Of a DNA stretch of 64,000 nucleotides, positions 36,841 to 45,497 are shown piece after piece. Each line of letters begins with the position of its first letter. Position 1 is the first letter of the stretch. Under the pieces are notes generated by a model. That model worked only from the letters and a program-made list of their open reading frames with translations, searched no databases and was not told the origin of the DNA. This stretch comes from a virus. Both the position numbers and the translations under genes were made by a program. Where the stretch lies: positions 1 through 64,000 of the IMG/VR virus record IMGVR_UViG_3300027917_000019; one strand, 5' to 3'.

Positions 36841-36915
36841 GGCAACACACTCGGGATGAGTACGCGACTCTCATAAGGTCGTCGGCATAGAGTTCGAGTC
36901 TCTTCGTTGCTACCA
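36841..36915 (+). tRNA. tRNA(CAT), elongator Met or Ile2
   Basis: Acceptor GGCAACA/CGTTGCT with one mismatch, loop CTCATAA, short D-loop, encoded CCA. Met versus lysidine-modified Ile cannot be told from sequence here. Confidence 0.78.
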
Positions 36916-37159
36916 TGAATGTGCGTTGTGGTGAGATACACAAGTTCTTTGAGGAGCTTGCCAGAGTTTTTCCCTTCAAAGTCCTATACGTAACGAACCT
37001 CCTGGCAGAGGGGTGGCCGTTAGAATCGGCCCACATTCAGCAGTTTGTCTAGAACGAGTGTGGTCCTCCTACCATAATCGCTAGAGTGCTACAGTCCGCG
37101 CCTACCCGGCGTGGCGTCCTATGAGGGCACGGGACGAAAAAAAACAGAGGCCCTCATTT

Positions 37160-37234
37160 GCGGCTATAGTTCAGTGGTAGAACGTCACGTTGCCAACGTG
37201 AATGTCGCGGGTTCGAATCCCGCTTGCCGCTCCA
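37160..37234 (+). tRNA. tRNA-Gly(GCC)
   Basis: Acceptor GCGGCTA/TTGCCGC (one mismatch), loop TTGCCAA, encoded CCA. Confidence 0.88.
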
Positions 37235-37419
37235 ATACCCACAAACCTTTCGGATATGTGCCGGACCAGTTGAAGGCAGGGTATTTCTTCGGTCCAATCG
37301 CGGCTCTTATGACCTAAAAAGACTGAGTATGCGGTGTTGCTTTTTGACCCACTCAAGAAGATAAATCCTATGGCTCTGCAGAAGAGGAGTTGTAGGTGGA
37401 CTGCTTAGCGGTAGTCTTT

Positions 37420-37442
37420 GAGGGGCTTAGCGGCTCCTCTTT
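37420..37442 (+). terminator. Hairpin between Gly tRNAs
   Basis: GAGGGGC-TTAGCG-GCTCCTC then TTTG, a weak terminator or processing site. Confidence 0.5.
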
Positions 37443-37516
37443 GCGGGTGTGATGTAGTGGTAACATGGAAGCCTTCCAAGCTTTTCTCATGGGTTCGAAT
37501 CCCTTCACCCGCTCCA
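37443..37516 (+). tRNA. tRNA-Gly(TCC)
   Basis: Acceptor GCGGGTG/CACCCGC, loop CTTCCAA, encoded CCA. Confidence 0.88.
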
Positions 37517-37517
37517 T

Positions 37518-37590
37518 GACACGGTCCATCTGGGATGGTGTTTGGTTGCAACCCAAATTGAGGTCGGTTCGATTCCGACTCGTGTCTCCA
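37518..37590 (+). tRNA. tRNA-Cys(GCA)
   Basis: Acceptor GACACGG/TCGTGTC, loop TTGCAAC, encoded CCA. Confidence 0.88.
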
Positions 37591-37709
37591 TGTCCTTAGA
37601 AGCGCTTATAGTAGGTCCCGCTATTGTGGTTGGTTTTGTAGTTGGCACCGTGATTATTTACGGCGGGGCGTTTTTAATGGGAAGGTTGTTGTACAGATGG
37701 CTGTCCTGA
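37590..37709 (+). CDS. 39-aa membrane peptide
   Basis: MSLEALIVGPAIVVGFVVGT starts a single hydrophobic helix with small residues, then RLLYRWLS. It overlaps the next gene by 13 nt. No ribosome-binding site is visible, so support is moderate. Confidence 0.42.
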   Translation: MSLEALIVGPAIVVGFVVGTVIIYGGAFLMGRLLYRWLS

Positions 37710-38293
37710 TTCCAGGAAAGTTTCTATATCTAGCAACACCACACACAGCCTCGGTCGCTACTACTCACGCTCTTGCACAACTCCCCGAAGCAAAGACTAC
37801 TCGTTTGGGTGGTTTGGAGAAGTTTGGGCATCTTCCTGTAGCACATCACGCAACTAGAAAAGATGTGGAACCCTACTTGACAGGTACTGAGGTAGTGGTT
37901 ACTACGATACGGAATCCACATGACTTAGTAGTAACGTGGTGGGTTCGTCAGCAAGGGGCCGTCAAGCATTACCTAGGTCCTGGTGCCACTTTCTTAGACT
38001 TTGTGAAAAACGTAGACAAAGTGATTGGCCCGTCGGGTCCTTTTCTACAGGATGGGCAGTTGTTTTGGCACGACGTAGATCGCGTGCTCAGATATGAAAA
38101 CTTAGAGACAGATTTGAACAGTCTTCTTGTAGAACTAAATCTACCTATTGTAACGTTAGAATTAAAGAACGTAACTAAAGACAAAGAACATTGGCGTTCT
38201 TACTACGATGAAGAGAGCTTTGAGGTAGTTAGGGCTCGCTTCGAAAAGGAACTAAAACATTTCGGGGGTGAACTGGTTTCGCCAAGGGAGTAG
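37697..38293 (+). CDS. Sulfotransferase-like protein, 198 aa
   Basis: TPHTASVATTHAL resembles the PAPS 5'-phosphate loop, TTIRNPHDLVVTWW the 3'-phosphate segment, and the C-terminal FEVVRARFEKELKHFG the usual closing helix of sulfotransferase-like proteins. Similar proteins occur in phages. The acceptor is unknown. The last 30 nt are also the 5' end of the tmRNA gene. Confidence 0.65.
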   Translation: MAVLIPGKFLYLATPHTASVATTHALAQLPEAKTTRLGGLEKFGHLPVAHHATRKDVEPYLTGTEVVVTTIRNPHDLVVTWWVRQQGAVKHYLGPGATFLDFVKNVDKVIGPSGPFLQDGQLFWHDVDRVLRYENLETDLNSLLVELNLPIVTLELKNVTKDKEHWRSYYDEESFEVVRARFEKELKHFGGELVSPRE

Positions 38294-38548
38294 ACGGTAA
38301 AGACTCGTGCCGGGGCGCCGCTGGCCCCGTAAAAAGCGGCAACCAATAACTGCAGATAACGCAGCCCTTCCTCTCGCGGCCTGATCGCGGAGGCGCTCTA
38401 TAGGTAACGTCTGTCAGTACCTAACCTAATTAGAGTGTCATTCAGAACTGACTTTGTCTTAATTTGAGCTTCTCTTAGTTATTCTACGCACGTCAACCCT
38501 TTACTTGAGCTTTTTTGTACCCGGGTTCGATTCCCGGCACCTCCACCA
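38264..38548 (+). ncRNA. ssrA: Phage tmRNA, tag ADNAALPLAA
   Basis: Rescues stalled ribosomes by tagging unfinished proteins. Acceptor GGGGGTG/CACCTCC, T-arm with GGGTTCGATTCCC, then ACCA. The 5' domain has the hallmark CCCCGTAAAAAGCGGC. The tag frame runs from GCA 38352 to TGA 38382, giving ADNAALPLAA, with the actinobacterial-type LAA end. The first 30 nt overlap the sulfotransferase-like gene. Confidence 0.92.
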
Positions 38549-38549
38549 A

Positions 38550-38624
38550 GCCTTAGTCGTATAATGGCAAATACTTCGCTTTCGTACTGCGAAAATGGGG
38601 GTTCGATTCCTCTCTAAGGCTCCA
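38550..38624 (+). tRNA. tRNA-Thr(CGT)
   Basis: Acceptor GCCTTAG/CTAAGGC, loop TTCGTAC with T:T at 31-39, CCA followed by a second CCA. Confidence 0.83.
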
Positions 38625-38626
38625 CC

Positions 38627-38809
38627 ATGAAACTAACTGGTAGTAAGGCAATCTTTCGAGAGAAAGCTGGTGTGATCAGCGAAGGTCCCATATGGGTCTT
38701 TACCGACACTAAGGGTTGGCTATATCTACACGAGAGTTTCTTTGGACTGTTGTGGCAAGTACTAACTGAATGGCGACACGATCGCCACTTGGTTGGTTTT
38801 CTGCCTTGA
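38627..38809 (+). CDS. Hypothetical protein, 60 aa
   Basis: Beta-rich with many aromatic residues (PIWVFTDTKGWLYLHESFFG). It starts at the second CCA after tRNA-Thr, without a clear ribosome-binding site. Function is unknown. Confidence 0.5.
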   Translation: MKLTGSKAIFREKAGVISEGPIWVFTDTKGWLYLHESFFGLLWQVLTEWRHDRHLVGFLP

Positions 38810-38833
38810 CACACGTGAAATCGTAACTATACT
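38806..38833 (+). promoter_or_regulatory. Promoter TTGACA-N16-TATACT
   Basis: A near-consensus promoter dedicated to the Ro60 gene, with a 33-nt leader carrying ATAGGAG. Confidence 0.82.
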
Positions 38834-38872
38834 GCACCCACTTGTCTCCCATGAAGGGAATAGGAGAATATC

Positions 38873-40483
38873 ATGGCAAATCAGCAGCTTTTCAGCAACA
38901 AGGGTAAGACCCCTAAGACCGATACCGTAAACCGTGCTGGCGGAAAGGCGTATGAGCTAGAGGCGAAGGCCGCTCTTGCGCAGTACGCTGCAACGGGAAT
39001 GTTGGGATCTACCTTCTACGCGAAGGCAGAGGACCATCTTGATGCTGTCTTGGAGCTTGCAAAGGCAGTTCCTCCGAAGTATCTTGCACAGGTGGCTGTG
39101 TACGCTCGCCGTACCGCTCACTTGAAGGATATGCCTGCACTGTTGCTTTCAGTGCTTGCAACTCGTGACACTGAACTTTTCAAGCAGGTTTTCCCGTTGG
39201 TTATCGACAACGGACGTATGGTGAGGAACTTCGTTCAGATCATGCGCTCTGGTGCCGTGGGTCGTACTTCTTTGGGCTCTGCTCCGAAGAAGGCTGTACA
39301 AACCTGGCTTCGCAACCAGTCTGATGAGTACATCTTCAAGGCATCTGTGGGTAATTCTCCGTCCCTTGCTGACGTGATTCGCCTTGTACACCCGCGTCCG
39401 AAGACGAAGTCTCGTGAGGCTCTTTATCGCTATCTTATTGGGCTTCCCATGAAGGGCTACAAGTCCAAGCTTCCGAAGATCGTCAAGGAATTTGAGAAGT
39501 TCAAGACTCAGAAGGCCGAGAAGCGCCAGATTCCTGACGTGCCTTTCCAGATGCTCACCGCTCTAGATCTTTCTGAGGCTGAGTGGTCTAAGATCGCTGA
39601 GAACGGTGCTTGGCAGTTTACGCGCATGAACCTCAACACGTTTGAGCGTCATGGTGTATTCAAGGACTCAAACATGGTGAAGATGATTGCCGATCGTCTT
39701 CAGGATGAGGGACTTGTACTGAAGTCTCGTAACTATCCTTACCAGATGTTTACGTCCTTCAAGGCTACTTCTTCCAAGATTCCTGCGAAGGTTCGTAACG
39801 CTTTGCAGACTGCTTTGGACCACTCTTTCAAGAACGTTCCCGACTACTCAACCATTCTTGACAAGCCGGACGTACATGTGCTTGTAGACGTGTCTGCGTC
39901 TATGGGTGGCCCGGTTTCTGGTCACGGGTACCACACCACTTCTGAGCAGGTAGCACACGTTGATGTGGGTGCTCTGTTCGCAGCGGCTATTCGCGTTCAG
40001 AACGACGAGGGTTTGGTTATTGCATTCAATAACCATGCTCAGGAAGTAGACCTAAACGCGCGTGACTCAATCATCACCAATGCAACAAAGGTTCGTGAGT
40101 GTCTCGGCGGTGGAACCGACTGCTCTGCTCCTCTGCGTTACTTGAATATCAAGAAGGCAACGGGGGATTTGGTGGTTATGATCAGTGACTATGAATCTTG
40201 GTACTCCGTTCAGTCAAAGCACCACAGCGGTCCTGGTTTCATGTCTGGGTCTACTGACATGATGCAGGAGTGGAAGAAGTACAAGAATCGCAACCCGAAG
40301 GCTGTTTTGGTTTGCATCGATACGATTCCTCAGTGCACGACTCAGGCTGTTGGAAAGGACGTACTACTTGTAGGCGGCTTCAACGACAAGGTCTTTGACG
40401 TAATCGCGACTTTCCTTGAGGCCGGTGGGGATGATACCCATTGGGTAAAGGAAATCGAGAAGACTTCTCTTAAGGTAAACTAA
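38873..40483 (+). CDS. rsr: Ro60/TROVE-domain RNA-binding protein, 536 aa
   Basis: An N-terminal HEAT-like TROVE ring (about 1-325) is followed by a von Willebrand A domain with the MIDAS site DVSAS (about 338-342), GGGTDCS and ISDYES. Cellular orthologues (Ro60/Rsr) bind misfolded RNAs and Y RNAs and work with exonucleases such as PNPase in RNA decay and rRNA maturation. Codon use is strongly biased (AAG, GAG, CGT), suggesting high expression. It has its own promoter. The four Y-like RNAs at 27926-28590 are the likely partners. Confidence 0.92.
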   Translation: MANQQLFSNKGKTPKTDTVNRAGGKAYELEAKAALAQYAATGMLGSTFYAKAEDHLDAVLELAKAVPPKYLAQVAVYARRTAHLKDMPALLLSVLATRDTELFKQVFPLVIDNGRMVRNFVQIMRSGAVGRTSLGSAPKKAVQTWLRNQSDEYIFKASVGNSPSLADVIRLVHPRPKTKSREALYRYLIGLPMKGYKSKLPKIVKEFEKFKTQKAEKRQIPDVPFQMLTALDLSEAEWSKIAENGAWQFTRMNLNTFERHGVFKDSNMVKMIADRLQDEGLVLKSRNYPYQMFTSFKATSSKIPAKVRNALQTALDHSFKNVPDYSTILDKPDVHVLVDVSASMGGPVSGHGYHTTSEQVAHVDVGALFAAAIRVQNDEGLVIAFNNHAQEVDLNARDSIITNATKVRECLGGGTDCSAPLRYLNIKKATGDLVVMISDYESWYSVQSKHHSGPGFMSGSTDMMQEWKKYKNRNPKAVLVCIDTIPQCTTQAVGKDVLLVGGFNDKVFDVIATFLEAGGDDTHWVKEIEKTSLKVN

Positions 40484-40498
40484 GAGGGGATGGTGACA

Positions 40499-40514
40499 GC
40501 CGGGAAAGACCGGC
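40499..40514 (+). other. Small hairpin before tRNA-Thr(TGT)
   Basis: GCCGG-GAAAGA-CCGGC, right after the Ro60 gene; possibly a processing or weak termination signal. Confidence 0.45.
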
Positions 40515-40519
40515 ACTAA

Positions 40520-40595
40520 GCCTCAGTAGCTCAATGGCTAGAGCACCTGCCTTGTAAGCAGGGGGTTATGAGTTCGACTCTCATCTGAGGCTCCA
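40520..40595 (+). tRNA. tRNA-Thr(TGT)
   Basis: Acceptor GCCTCAG/CTGAGGC, loop CTTGTAA, encoded CCA. Confidence 0.9.
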
Positions 40596-40661
40596 AAGCA
40601 CTCTAACTACTTGTGCTTTGACACTATACCTAAAGGTTACTTAATCGTTAAGTAAAGTGGA

Positions 40662-40696
40662 CCCCTGCTAGGCTATAAGCTTAGCGGGGGTTTTTA
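40662..40696 (+). terminator. Intrinsic terminator of the tRNA island
   Basis: 12-bp stem from 40662-40673 with 40679-40690, loop TATAA, then TTTTT-A-TTT. Confidence 0.85.
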
Positions 40697-40702
40697 TTTA
40701 GG

Positions 40703-40731
40703 TTGCTACTATTGCCTATATTTGCTAAACT
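40703..40731 (+). promoter_or_regulatory. Promoter TTGCTA-N17-TAAACT
   Basis: The -10 ends 6 nt before the GTG at 40738, predicting a leaderless message for the head operon's first gene. Confidence 0.68.
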
Positions 40732-40737
40732 CACGGT

Positions 40738-41037
40738 GTGCTTACTGTGGCTTGGCCTAGTACGACAGACTGCAACGCTCAGGTCTGGAGGATTTTAGAC
40801 TTGAGCGGTATGACTAAAAGTGTGAGAGAATCCAAGAACTTTACCCGCGCAGGGTTTGTGTACTTGGATGGTGTGCGTGTATCTGGGTTTAAGACTACAG
40901 TTGCTACAGGTTCGTTGTTTGTCTTGGAAATTCGCTTTCCTAATGGTAAGATAGTATCTAGAGAAATTCGCTTGGTTACTTCAACGCCTCCGAGACAACA
41001 AAGAAACCCCAACCCTACCAACAACTACCGTGGCTGA
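40738..41037 (+). CDS. S4-like RNA-binding domain protein, 99 aa
   Basis: MTKSVRESKNFTRAGFVYLD followed by GVRV has the spacing of S4 domains (R...I..G.V.V.G). S4 proteins bind structured RNA, often rRNA or tRNA. GTG start at the predicted transcription start. It belongs functionally with the translation island, though it precedes the head genes. Confidence 0.58.
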   Translation: MLTVAWPSTTDCNAQVWRILDLSGMTKSVRESKNFTRAGFVYLDGVRVSGFKTTVATGSLFVLEIRFPNGKIVSREIRLVTSTPPRQQRNPNPTNNYRG

Positions 41038-41225
41038 TGTATAAACCACACGTTATATGCCCTTACTGTGGGACAACCATAGAAGCTAAGGTAAGTGGTA
41101 CTACCTTGGATGGCCTTGCACACGGCTATCAGCCGGCTTGTTCCTGTGCTGAAAGTCAGCGTGCGTGGGAACTAGAACATCGTGCGCGCATAGAAGCCCG
41201 TAAACGAGCTAAGAGAGGCAAATGA
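41037..41225 (+). CDS. Zinc-finger protein, 62 aa
   Basis: CPYC and CSC (ICPYCGT, ACSCAES) suggest one zinc site; the C-terminus is a basic helix (RARIEARKRAKRGK). Overlaps both neighbours. Function is unknown. Confidence 0.62.
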   Translation: MYKPHVICPYCGTTIEAKVSGTTLDGLAHGYQPACSCAESQRAWELEHRARIEARKRAKRGK

Positions 41226-41758
41226 AAATAGGAAAGTATATAACTTACCTATGGACGTGGCCATTTGATGTTTTTGTATGGCTCGTGTGGGTGCTACCGT
41301 TTCGCGCGTTGTGGGGTGAGAACTTGCGTTGGGAGGAGGGGTCTCTTGTATTCAATCTTACTGAAGACAGTTGGCCGTCCAGAACGTGGTATAAGGATTG
41401 GCTGGGTACGTCTATTTGTCATGCAATAATGTACTCACACAACACACCACAGGATCAAATTCCACCACACAGAATAGTTGTACATGAGCAACACCATGTG
41501 AAGTGGTTTGAGGGGATAGTGCTTTCGGCACTAGTTTTGGCGCTTGTGGTTCTTGGTGTTCTAGGGGCAGCTGGTTTGTGGACCTACGCTCTTGTTTGTG
41601 GTTTTCTTATATATAGTTTGAGCTACCCACTACAGTTTCTAGGAAATTTCTTTGTGGCGTGGTTGCTTACTGGAAGACCATATCGTGACAGCTTTCATGA
41701 ACAAGCAGCCTATGCAGTAGACTTTAAGTACCAACGTACTGGAAAGAGGGACACATGA
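41222..41758 (+). CDS. Membrane protein with HExxH-type motif, 178 aa
   Basis: Three hydrophobic segments, one near the N-terminus and two after residue 95. Between them lies VVHEQHHVKWFEG, a possible zinc site, with a second HEQAAY near the end. It may be a membrane metallopeptidase or only metal-binding. Overlaps the next gene as ATGA. Confidence 0.58.
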   Translation: MKIGKYITYLWTWPFDVFVWLVWVLPFRALWGENLRWEEGSLVFNLTEDSWPSRTWYKDWLGTSICHAIMYSHNTPQDQIPPHRIVVHEQHHVKWFEGIVLSALVLALVVLGVLGAAGLWTYALVCGFLIYSLSYPLQFLGNFFVAWLLTGRPYRDSFHEQAAYAVDFKYQRTGKRDT

Positions 41759-42441
41759 GATCAGTTTCAAAGAAGAGACCGTCAGTTAATCCTAGAGCGC
41801 TCCCGAAGGTTTCTAGAAGTCGTCGAAAGTACCAAGACTCTGTTGAGGTAGCAGGCAACCGTGAGCGCACTAACCAAGGCTATCGTATTGCGGGAACCAC
41901 TTGTGCTGATTATGAAACATTCTTTGAGTACGTCAGTGAAGGACAAGTTACGGATAAGGTTGTTAGTAAGGACAAAATTAGAACGTACCGAATAATGAGT
42001 GGGCAGGGTTTTGCTATTCTAGAGAAGAATGGTGTGCAGAAGTCCGTTGTTCTTGTTGCGGGGCAGGAACTTACTGTAGAAGCCGGTATTGCTCACCAAC
42101 TGATTACCACATCAACAAACGAGTTGGAGATTGTTGTAATCCAATCTTCTAAGTATGAAGACAGCATTACTGTTCTTGAGAAGTCTTCAACAACTGCTCA
42201 GCTGGCCGCAAAATTGATGAAGTCTACGTCTAACGAGGAGGCTGTTCAAAAGACAGTCAACTCAGTGCGTCGTAGTAGATCAAAGGCTGCAGAGCAACAA
42301 GCTCAACTTGCTGCAGAGCGTGGACGTCGTGCCCCGACGCCGCCTCCAGATGTTCAAACCGCTGCAGCAGCTGGAGACCCCACCTTTTCTGTGAATTTGC
42401 CTCCTTCATTTGGACGTGATCTAAGAGGAGCAGACGGCTGA
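41755..42441 (+). CDS. Cupin-like protein, 228 aa
   Basis: The middle (about 45-145) has cupin features: RTYRIMSGQGFAILE, VLVAGQELTVEAGIAHQL, and short beta strands. The N-terminus is basic; the C-terminal third is a charged helix with an alanine- and proline-rich linker. It opens the head-gene cluster; a structural or assembly role is possible. Confidence 0.58.
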   Translation: MRSVSKKRPSVNPRALPKVSRSRRKYQDSVEVAGNRERTNQGYRIAGTTCADYETFFEYVSEGQVTDKVVSKDKIRTYRIMSGQGFAILEKNGVQKSVVLVAGQELTVEAGIAHQLITTSTNELEIVVIQSSKYEDSITVLEKSSTTAQLAAKLMKSTSNEEAVQKTVNSVRRSRSKAAEQQAQLAAERGRRAPTPPPDVQTAAAAGDPTFSVNLPPSFGRDLRGADG

Positions 42442-42443
42442 TA

Positions 42444-45400
42444 ATGAACCGATTGTACATTTCCACAGATCTGGTCAAGGCAGTGGGTGCTCGCTACGGT
42501 AAGACTGTCCCTCCCAAGGGTGCTCCTACTGATGCACCCGCTGTTCCTAAGGCTCCTGCTCCAGGTGCCGGCCAGGAAGTGGATTACGTACAATCAGACA
42601 AGCCACCCCCCGGTAACCTCGGAAGGACTGAGGGAGGCTATTGGCGTGTTCCTAAGGGGGCGGTGAGTCCCAAGTCTGGAAAGGTTGAAGACGAGAAGGT
42701 CAAGCGAGAGGCTGCCAAGGAGGAGATGTCCAAGGACCCTCTGAAGACAGATGAGGACCCTCCCAAGGAGGCAGATGTTGAAGGCGCTGCAAAGATCCAG
42801 GAGCAGGCTACACAGCCTGACGTAGATCCTCTCAAGGAGGGTGCTCCTGAGGGAGAGGATGGCCCTGCTCAAATGCAGGCTATGATTACTAGGGACATGC
42901 GGCAGCAGCTTGCTGACCTTGGTCACGATAAAGACGCTGTGGGACGTATGACTCCACAAGAAGCAGCGGACCACATAGCCTCTGGAAAGACTGTAGGTAA
43001 GGAGCCTGGTGGGGGTGCTCCTACCATCGCAGAGCCTGATAAGCCTTTTCCTGGAAAGGAACCGCTAACCCTCAAGGACCCGCAGGCTACGTTTGCTACT
43101 ATGGACCCCGAGGCACATGCCAGCACAGACCCCATGGGGCATTATGTCCACGCTGGAATTGCAGAGAAGCTTGGAGACAAGAAGCTTGCACACTTCCATC
43201 GTGAACAGGCTCGCTCAAAGGTTGGAGCGGAGGAAGAAGATCCTAACCGCCGTGGTATTTACCACCACGAGTTGGCTACTAAGCTTCAAGCTGCTGGAAT
43301 GCACGAGGAAGCTGCACACCACAGAGATGCTGCGGCACGTGCAGTCGAGGCTCGCGTGGCTGCTGAAGCTGCTACCCAAAAAGACGCATCTAAGGTTACA
43401 GATGTTGAAGGAATAGCTTCTAAGCGTCAAGCTGAGAAAATGAGGCAAGAGGCTGAGCTTGGTGTTGCGGATACTATGCTGAAGCCCCCTGCTGAAGGTG
43501 CGCCTAAGGCAGCAGAGGCTAAGGCTGAGCCACCTAGTGGTGCTGAGCCCCCTGCTCCTAAAGGATCAGCTACAACGACACAACAAGACAAGGGGCAAAC
43601 TCAGCCTGGTGTTGATACGCTTAGACAACAACAAATGGCCGCTCAGAAGCGCGCTATTGAGGAATTCCATGAGGCAGGCCAGAAGCATGAAAAGGCTTCC
43701 GCTGACTATAAGAAGAAAGTTTCTGAGTATGAGGCTAAGCTCAAGGAACATGCGGATGCTAGAAAGGAGCACGCTGCTGACTTGAAGAAGGTTAGCCAGA
43801 AGCTGAAGGATGTTCGTGATAACAAGCCTGTAAAGGACGACAGTGAGCTTAACAAGTTGAAGAAGAAAATGAAGGCTGTTCGTATGGAGGCGGCTCGTCA
43901 TAAGGACGAGCTGTCTCCTCAGCATGAGAAGCATGCGAAGGCTATTGAGAAGGTTAAGCAGAGTATTGCTAGTCACCAAAAGAAGCTCAGCGCTGCTGAA
44001 AAGAAGTTGAAGGCCCACCAAAAGAAGAAGCTAGTTCGTGGTGAGATGTCAAAGGATGCTTTTGAAACTGCGTCTAAGAATCACCACGCGGCAGGTGTTA
44101 AACTACAAGATAAGTACGATAAGCTAAAGCAGAAGGGCGCAGATCTGTCTGCTCAACACAAGGTCATTAAGCAAGCCAGCGACTCTTACAAGGCAGACCA
44201 CAAGAAGCAGCAAGTTACCTATCGTGAGAAGCTTCGTAAGATGCAGGAGAAGCACGACAAGTTGAAGGAAACTATCGGCGCCAAGCACGCCAAGGCTGTA
44301 GAAGCACACAAGAAGAAGCTAAAGACCGCTCAAGCCGCTGTGGACAAGCATAAGGCTAAGAAGGATAAGCTCCCTGAGAAGCCCAAGAAGGTTTCAGGAA
44401 AGCCTCCGGAAGCTCCGGCTGGTAAGCCTAAGTCTGATGAAGAGAAGATGGCACACAGCGAGCACCAGGCAAGTGCTCGTAAGATGCGAGAGAATATCGA
44501 ATCTCACCTGCGGGATAACCCGGATCTGGACCCGGCTGCTAAGAGTAAGTTGATGAAGCTTCATGAGATGGCAGCACGGCATGAACATATCCAAAATGTT
44601 CCCACCTCAGACCAGAAGAAGGAGATGAGAGACTTGAGTTCTCGTGCTAAGGAGCACGGAGCCGATCGTCATCACTCAGAGGTCAAGGCTGAGCAGGATG
44701 CAAAGGCTGCTAAGGAGCAAGAAAAGGCTGACAAGCAGAAGGCTCGTGAAGATAAGGAATTCGCGCGCAAGCGTGCTGACGCTGAAAAGCGTGTACAAGC
44801 AGAGCATGCTAACACCCCCAGACCTCCTGAGAATGAGTTTGAACAGGCAGAGGTACTACAACACGCAGGAGCAGCCGAAACGGCTCTTGAAAATATACAG
44901 TCACATCTCGATGATGGAGATCTCGATGACGAGACTAGGGCTAACCTAGAAGAGATGGTTTCTAAGCTGGAAGAACATTCAAAGCTTGATACGGTTCCCA
45001 CAGAAGACCAAAAGGCAGAACTGAAGAAGATTCAGAGTCTTACAAAGCAACACGGTAGTAAGCACTTCCACGATACCGCTGAAGGCAAGCAGGCTGTTGC
45101 CGGGGCTGCTCCTATTAAGAAGGAGTCTGCACCTTCGCGTGTCGCGACGACTGGAAGGCGTGGTACTGGTTTGTCTAGCATCTATCGCAGGGCCTCTGCG
45201 TTTGGAAGTAAGATGGGAGCGGCAGCTGCATCCCCGTACGGCGGTGCCGGTTCGTTTGCAGACACTCTAGACTATGCCGGCCAAGGTGCAGCTACAGGCG
45301 GTCATTATCTCCTGAACAGTGGGAAGAAAAAGCCCACCAGTAAGCCAGTAGGAAAGCCTGCAGGAGATACAAAGGTGTCTCCTTCGGAAGAAAAAGACAT

Positions 45401-45494
45401 GGCCAGGTTGTCTAGTAAGCGTGCAAAGGCGAAAGACCAGTCCAAGACTCAGAAGAGTATAAACAGCAATCCTAGTCTTTGGGTAAGAAAGTAA
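42444..45494 (+). CDS. Large charged coiled-coil head-cluster protein, 1016 aa
   Basis: It starts with LYISTDLVKAV, then an EVDYVQSDKPP...TEGGYW-VPKG module shared with the MuF protein. A very long Lys/Glu/Ala coiled coil follows (about 380-640 and 690-860), with a final glycine- and alanine-rich segment. Two similar stretches (ESHLRDNPDLD and QSHLDDGDLD) point to internal duplication. The position between cupin and portal suggests an internal-head or scaffold-associated protein. Function is unproven. Confidence 0.6.
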   Translation: MNRLYISTDLVKAVGARYGKTVPPKGAPTDAPAVPKAPAPGAGQEVDYVQSDKPPPGNLGRTEGGYWRVPKGAVSPKSGKVEDEKVKREAAKEEMSKDPLKTDEDPPKEADVEGAAKIQEQATQPDVDPLKEGAPEGEDGPAQMQAMITRDMRQQLADLGHDKDAVGRMTPQEAADHIASGKTVGKEPGGGAPTIAEPDKPFPGKEPLTLKDPQATFATMDPEAHASTDPMGHYVHAGIAEKLGDKKLAHFHREQARSKVGAEEEDPNRRGIYHHELATKLQAAGMHEEAAHHRDAAARAVEARVAAEAATQKDASKVTDVEGIASKRQAEKMRQEAELGVADTMLKPPAEGAPKAAEAKAEPPSGAEPPAPKGSATTTQQDKGQTQPGVDTLRQQQMAAQKRAIEEFHEAGQKHEKASADYKKKVSEYEAKLKEHADARKEHAADLKKVSQKLKDVRDNKPVKDDSELNKLKKKMKAVRMEAARHKDELSPQHEKHAKAIEKVKQSIASHQKKLSAAEKKLKAHQKKKLVRGEMSKDAFETASKNHHAAGVKLQDKYDKLKQKGADLSAQHKVIKQASDSYKADHKKQQVTYREKLRKMQEKHDKLKETIGAKHAKAVEAHKKKLKTAQAAVDKHKAKKDKLPEKPKKVSGKPPEAPAGKPKSDEEKMAHSEHQASARKMRENIESHLRDNPDLDPAAKSKLMKLHEMAARHEHIQNVPTSDQKKEMRDLSSRAKEHGADRHHSEVKAEQDAKAAKEQEKADKQKAREDKEFARKRADAEKRVQAEHANTPRPPENEFEQAEVLQHAGAAETALENIQSHLDDGDLDDETRANLEEMVSKLEEHSKLDTVPTEDQKAELKKIQSLTKQHGSKHFHDTAEGKQAVAGAAPIKKESAPSRVATTGRRGTGLSSIYRRASAFGSKMGAAAASPYGGAGSFADTLDYAGQGAATGGHYLLNSGKKKPTSKPVGKPAGDTKVSPSEEKDMARLSSKRAKAKDQSKTQKSINSNPSLWVRK

Positions 45495-45497
45495 CCC

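Noticed and set aside
36915-37052. 45-aa frame after tRNA(CAT)
   Set aside because: No ribosome-binding site and no clear domain; the ATG is formed by the tRNA CCA end. No confident RNA fold found either.
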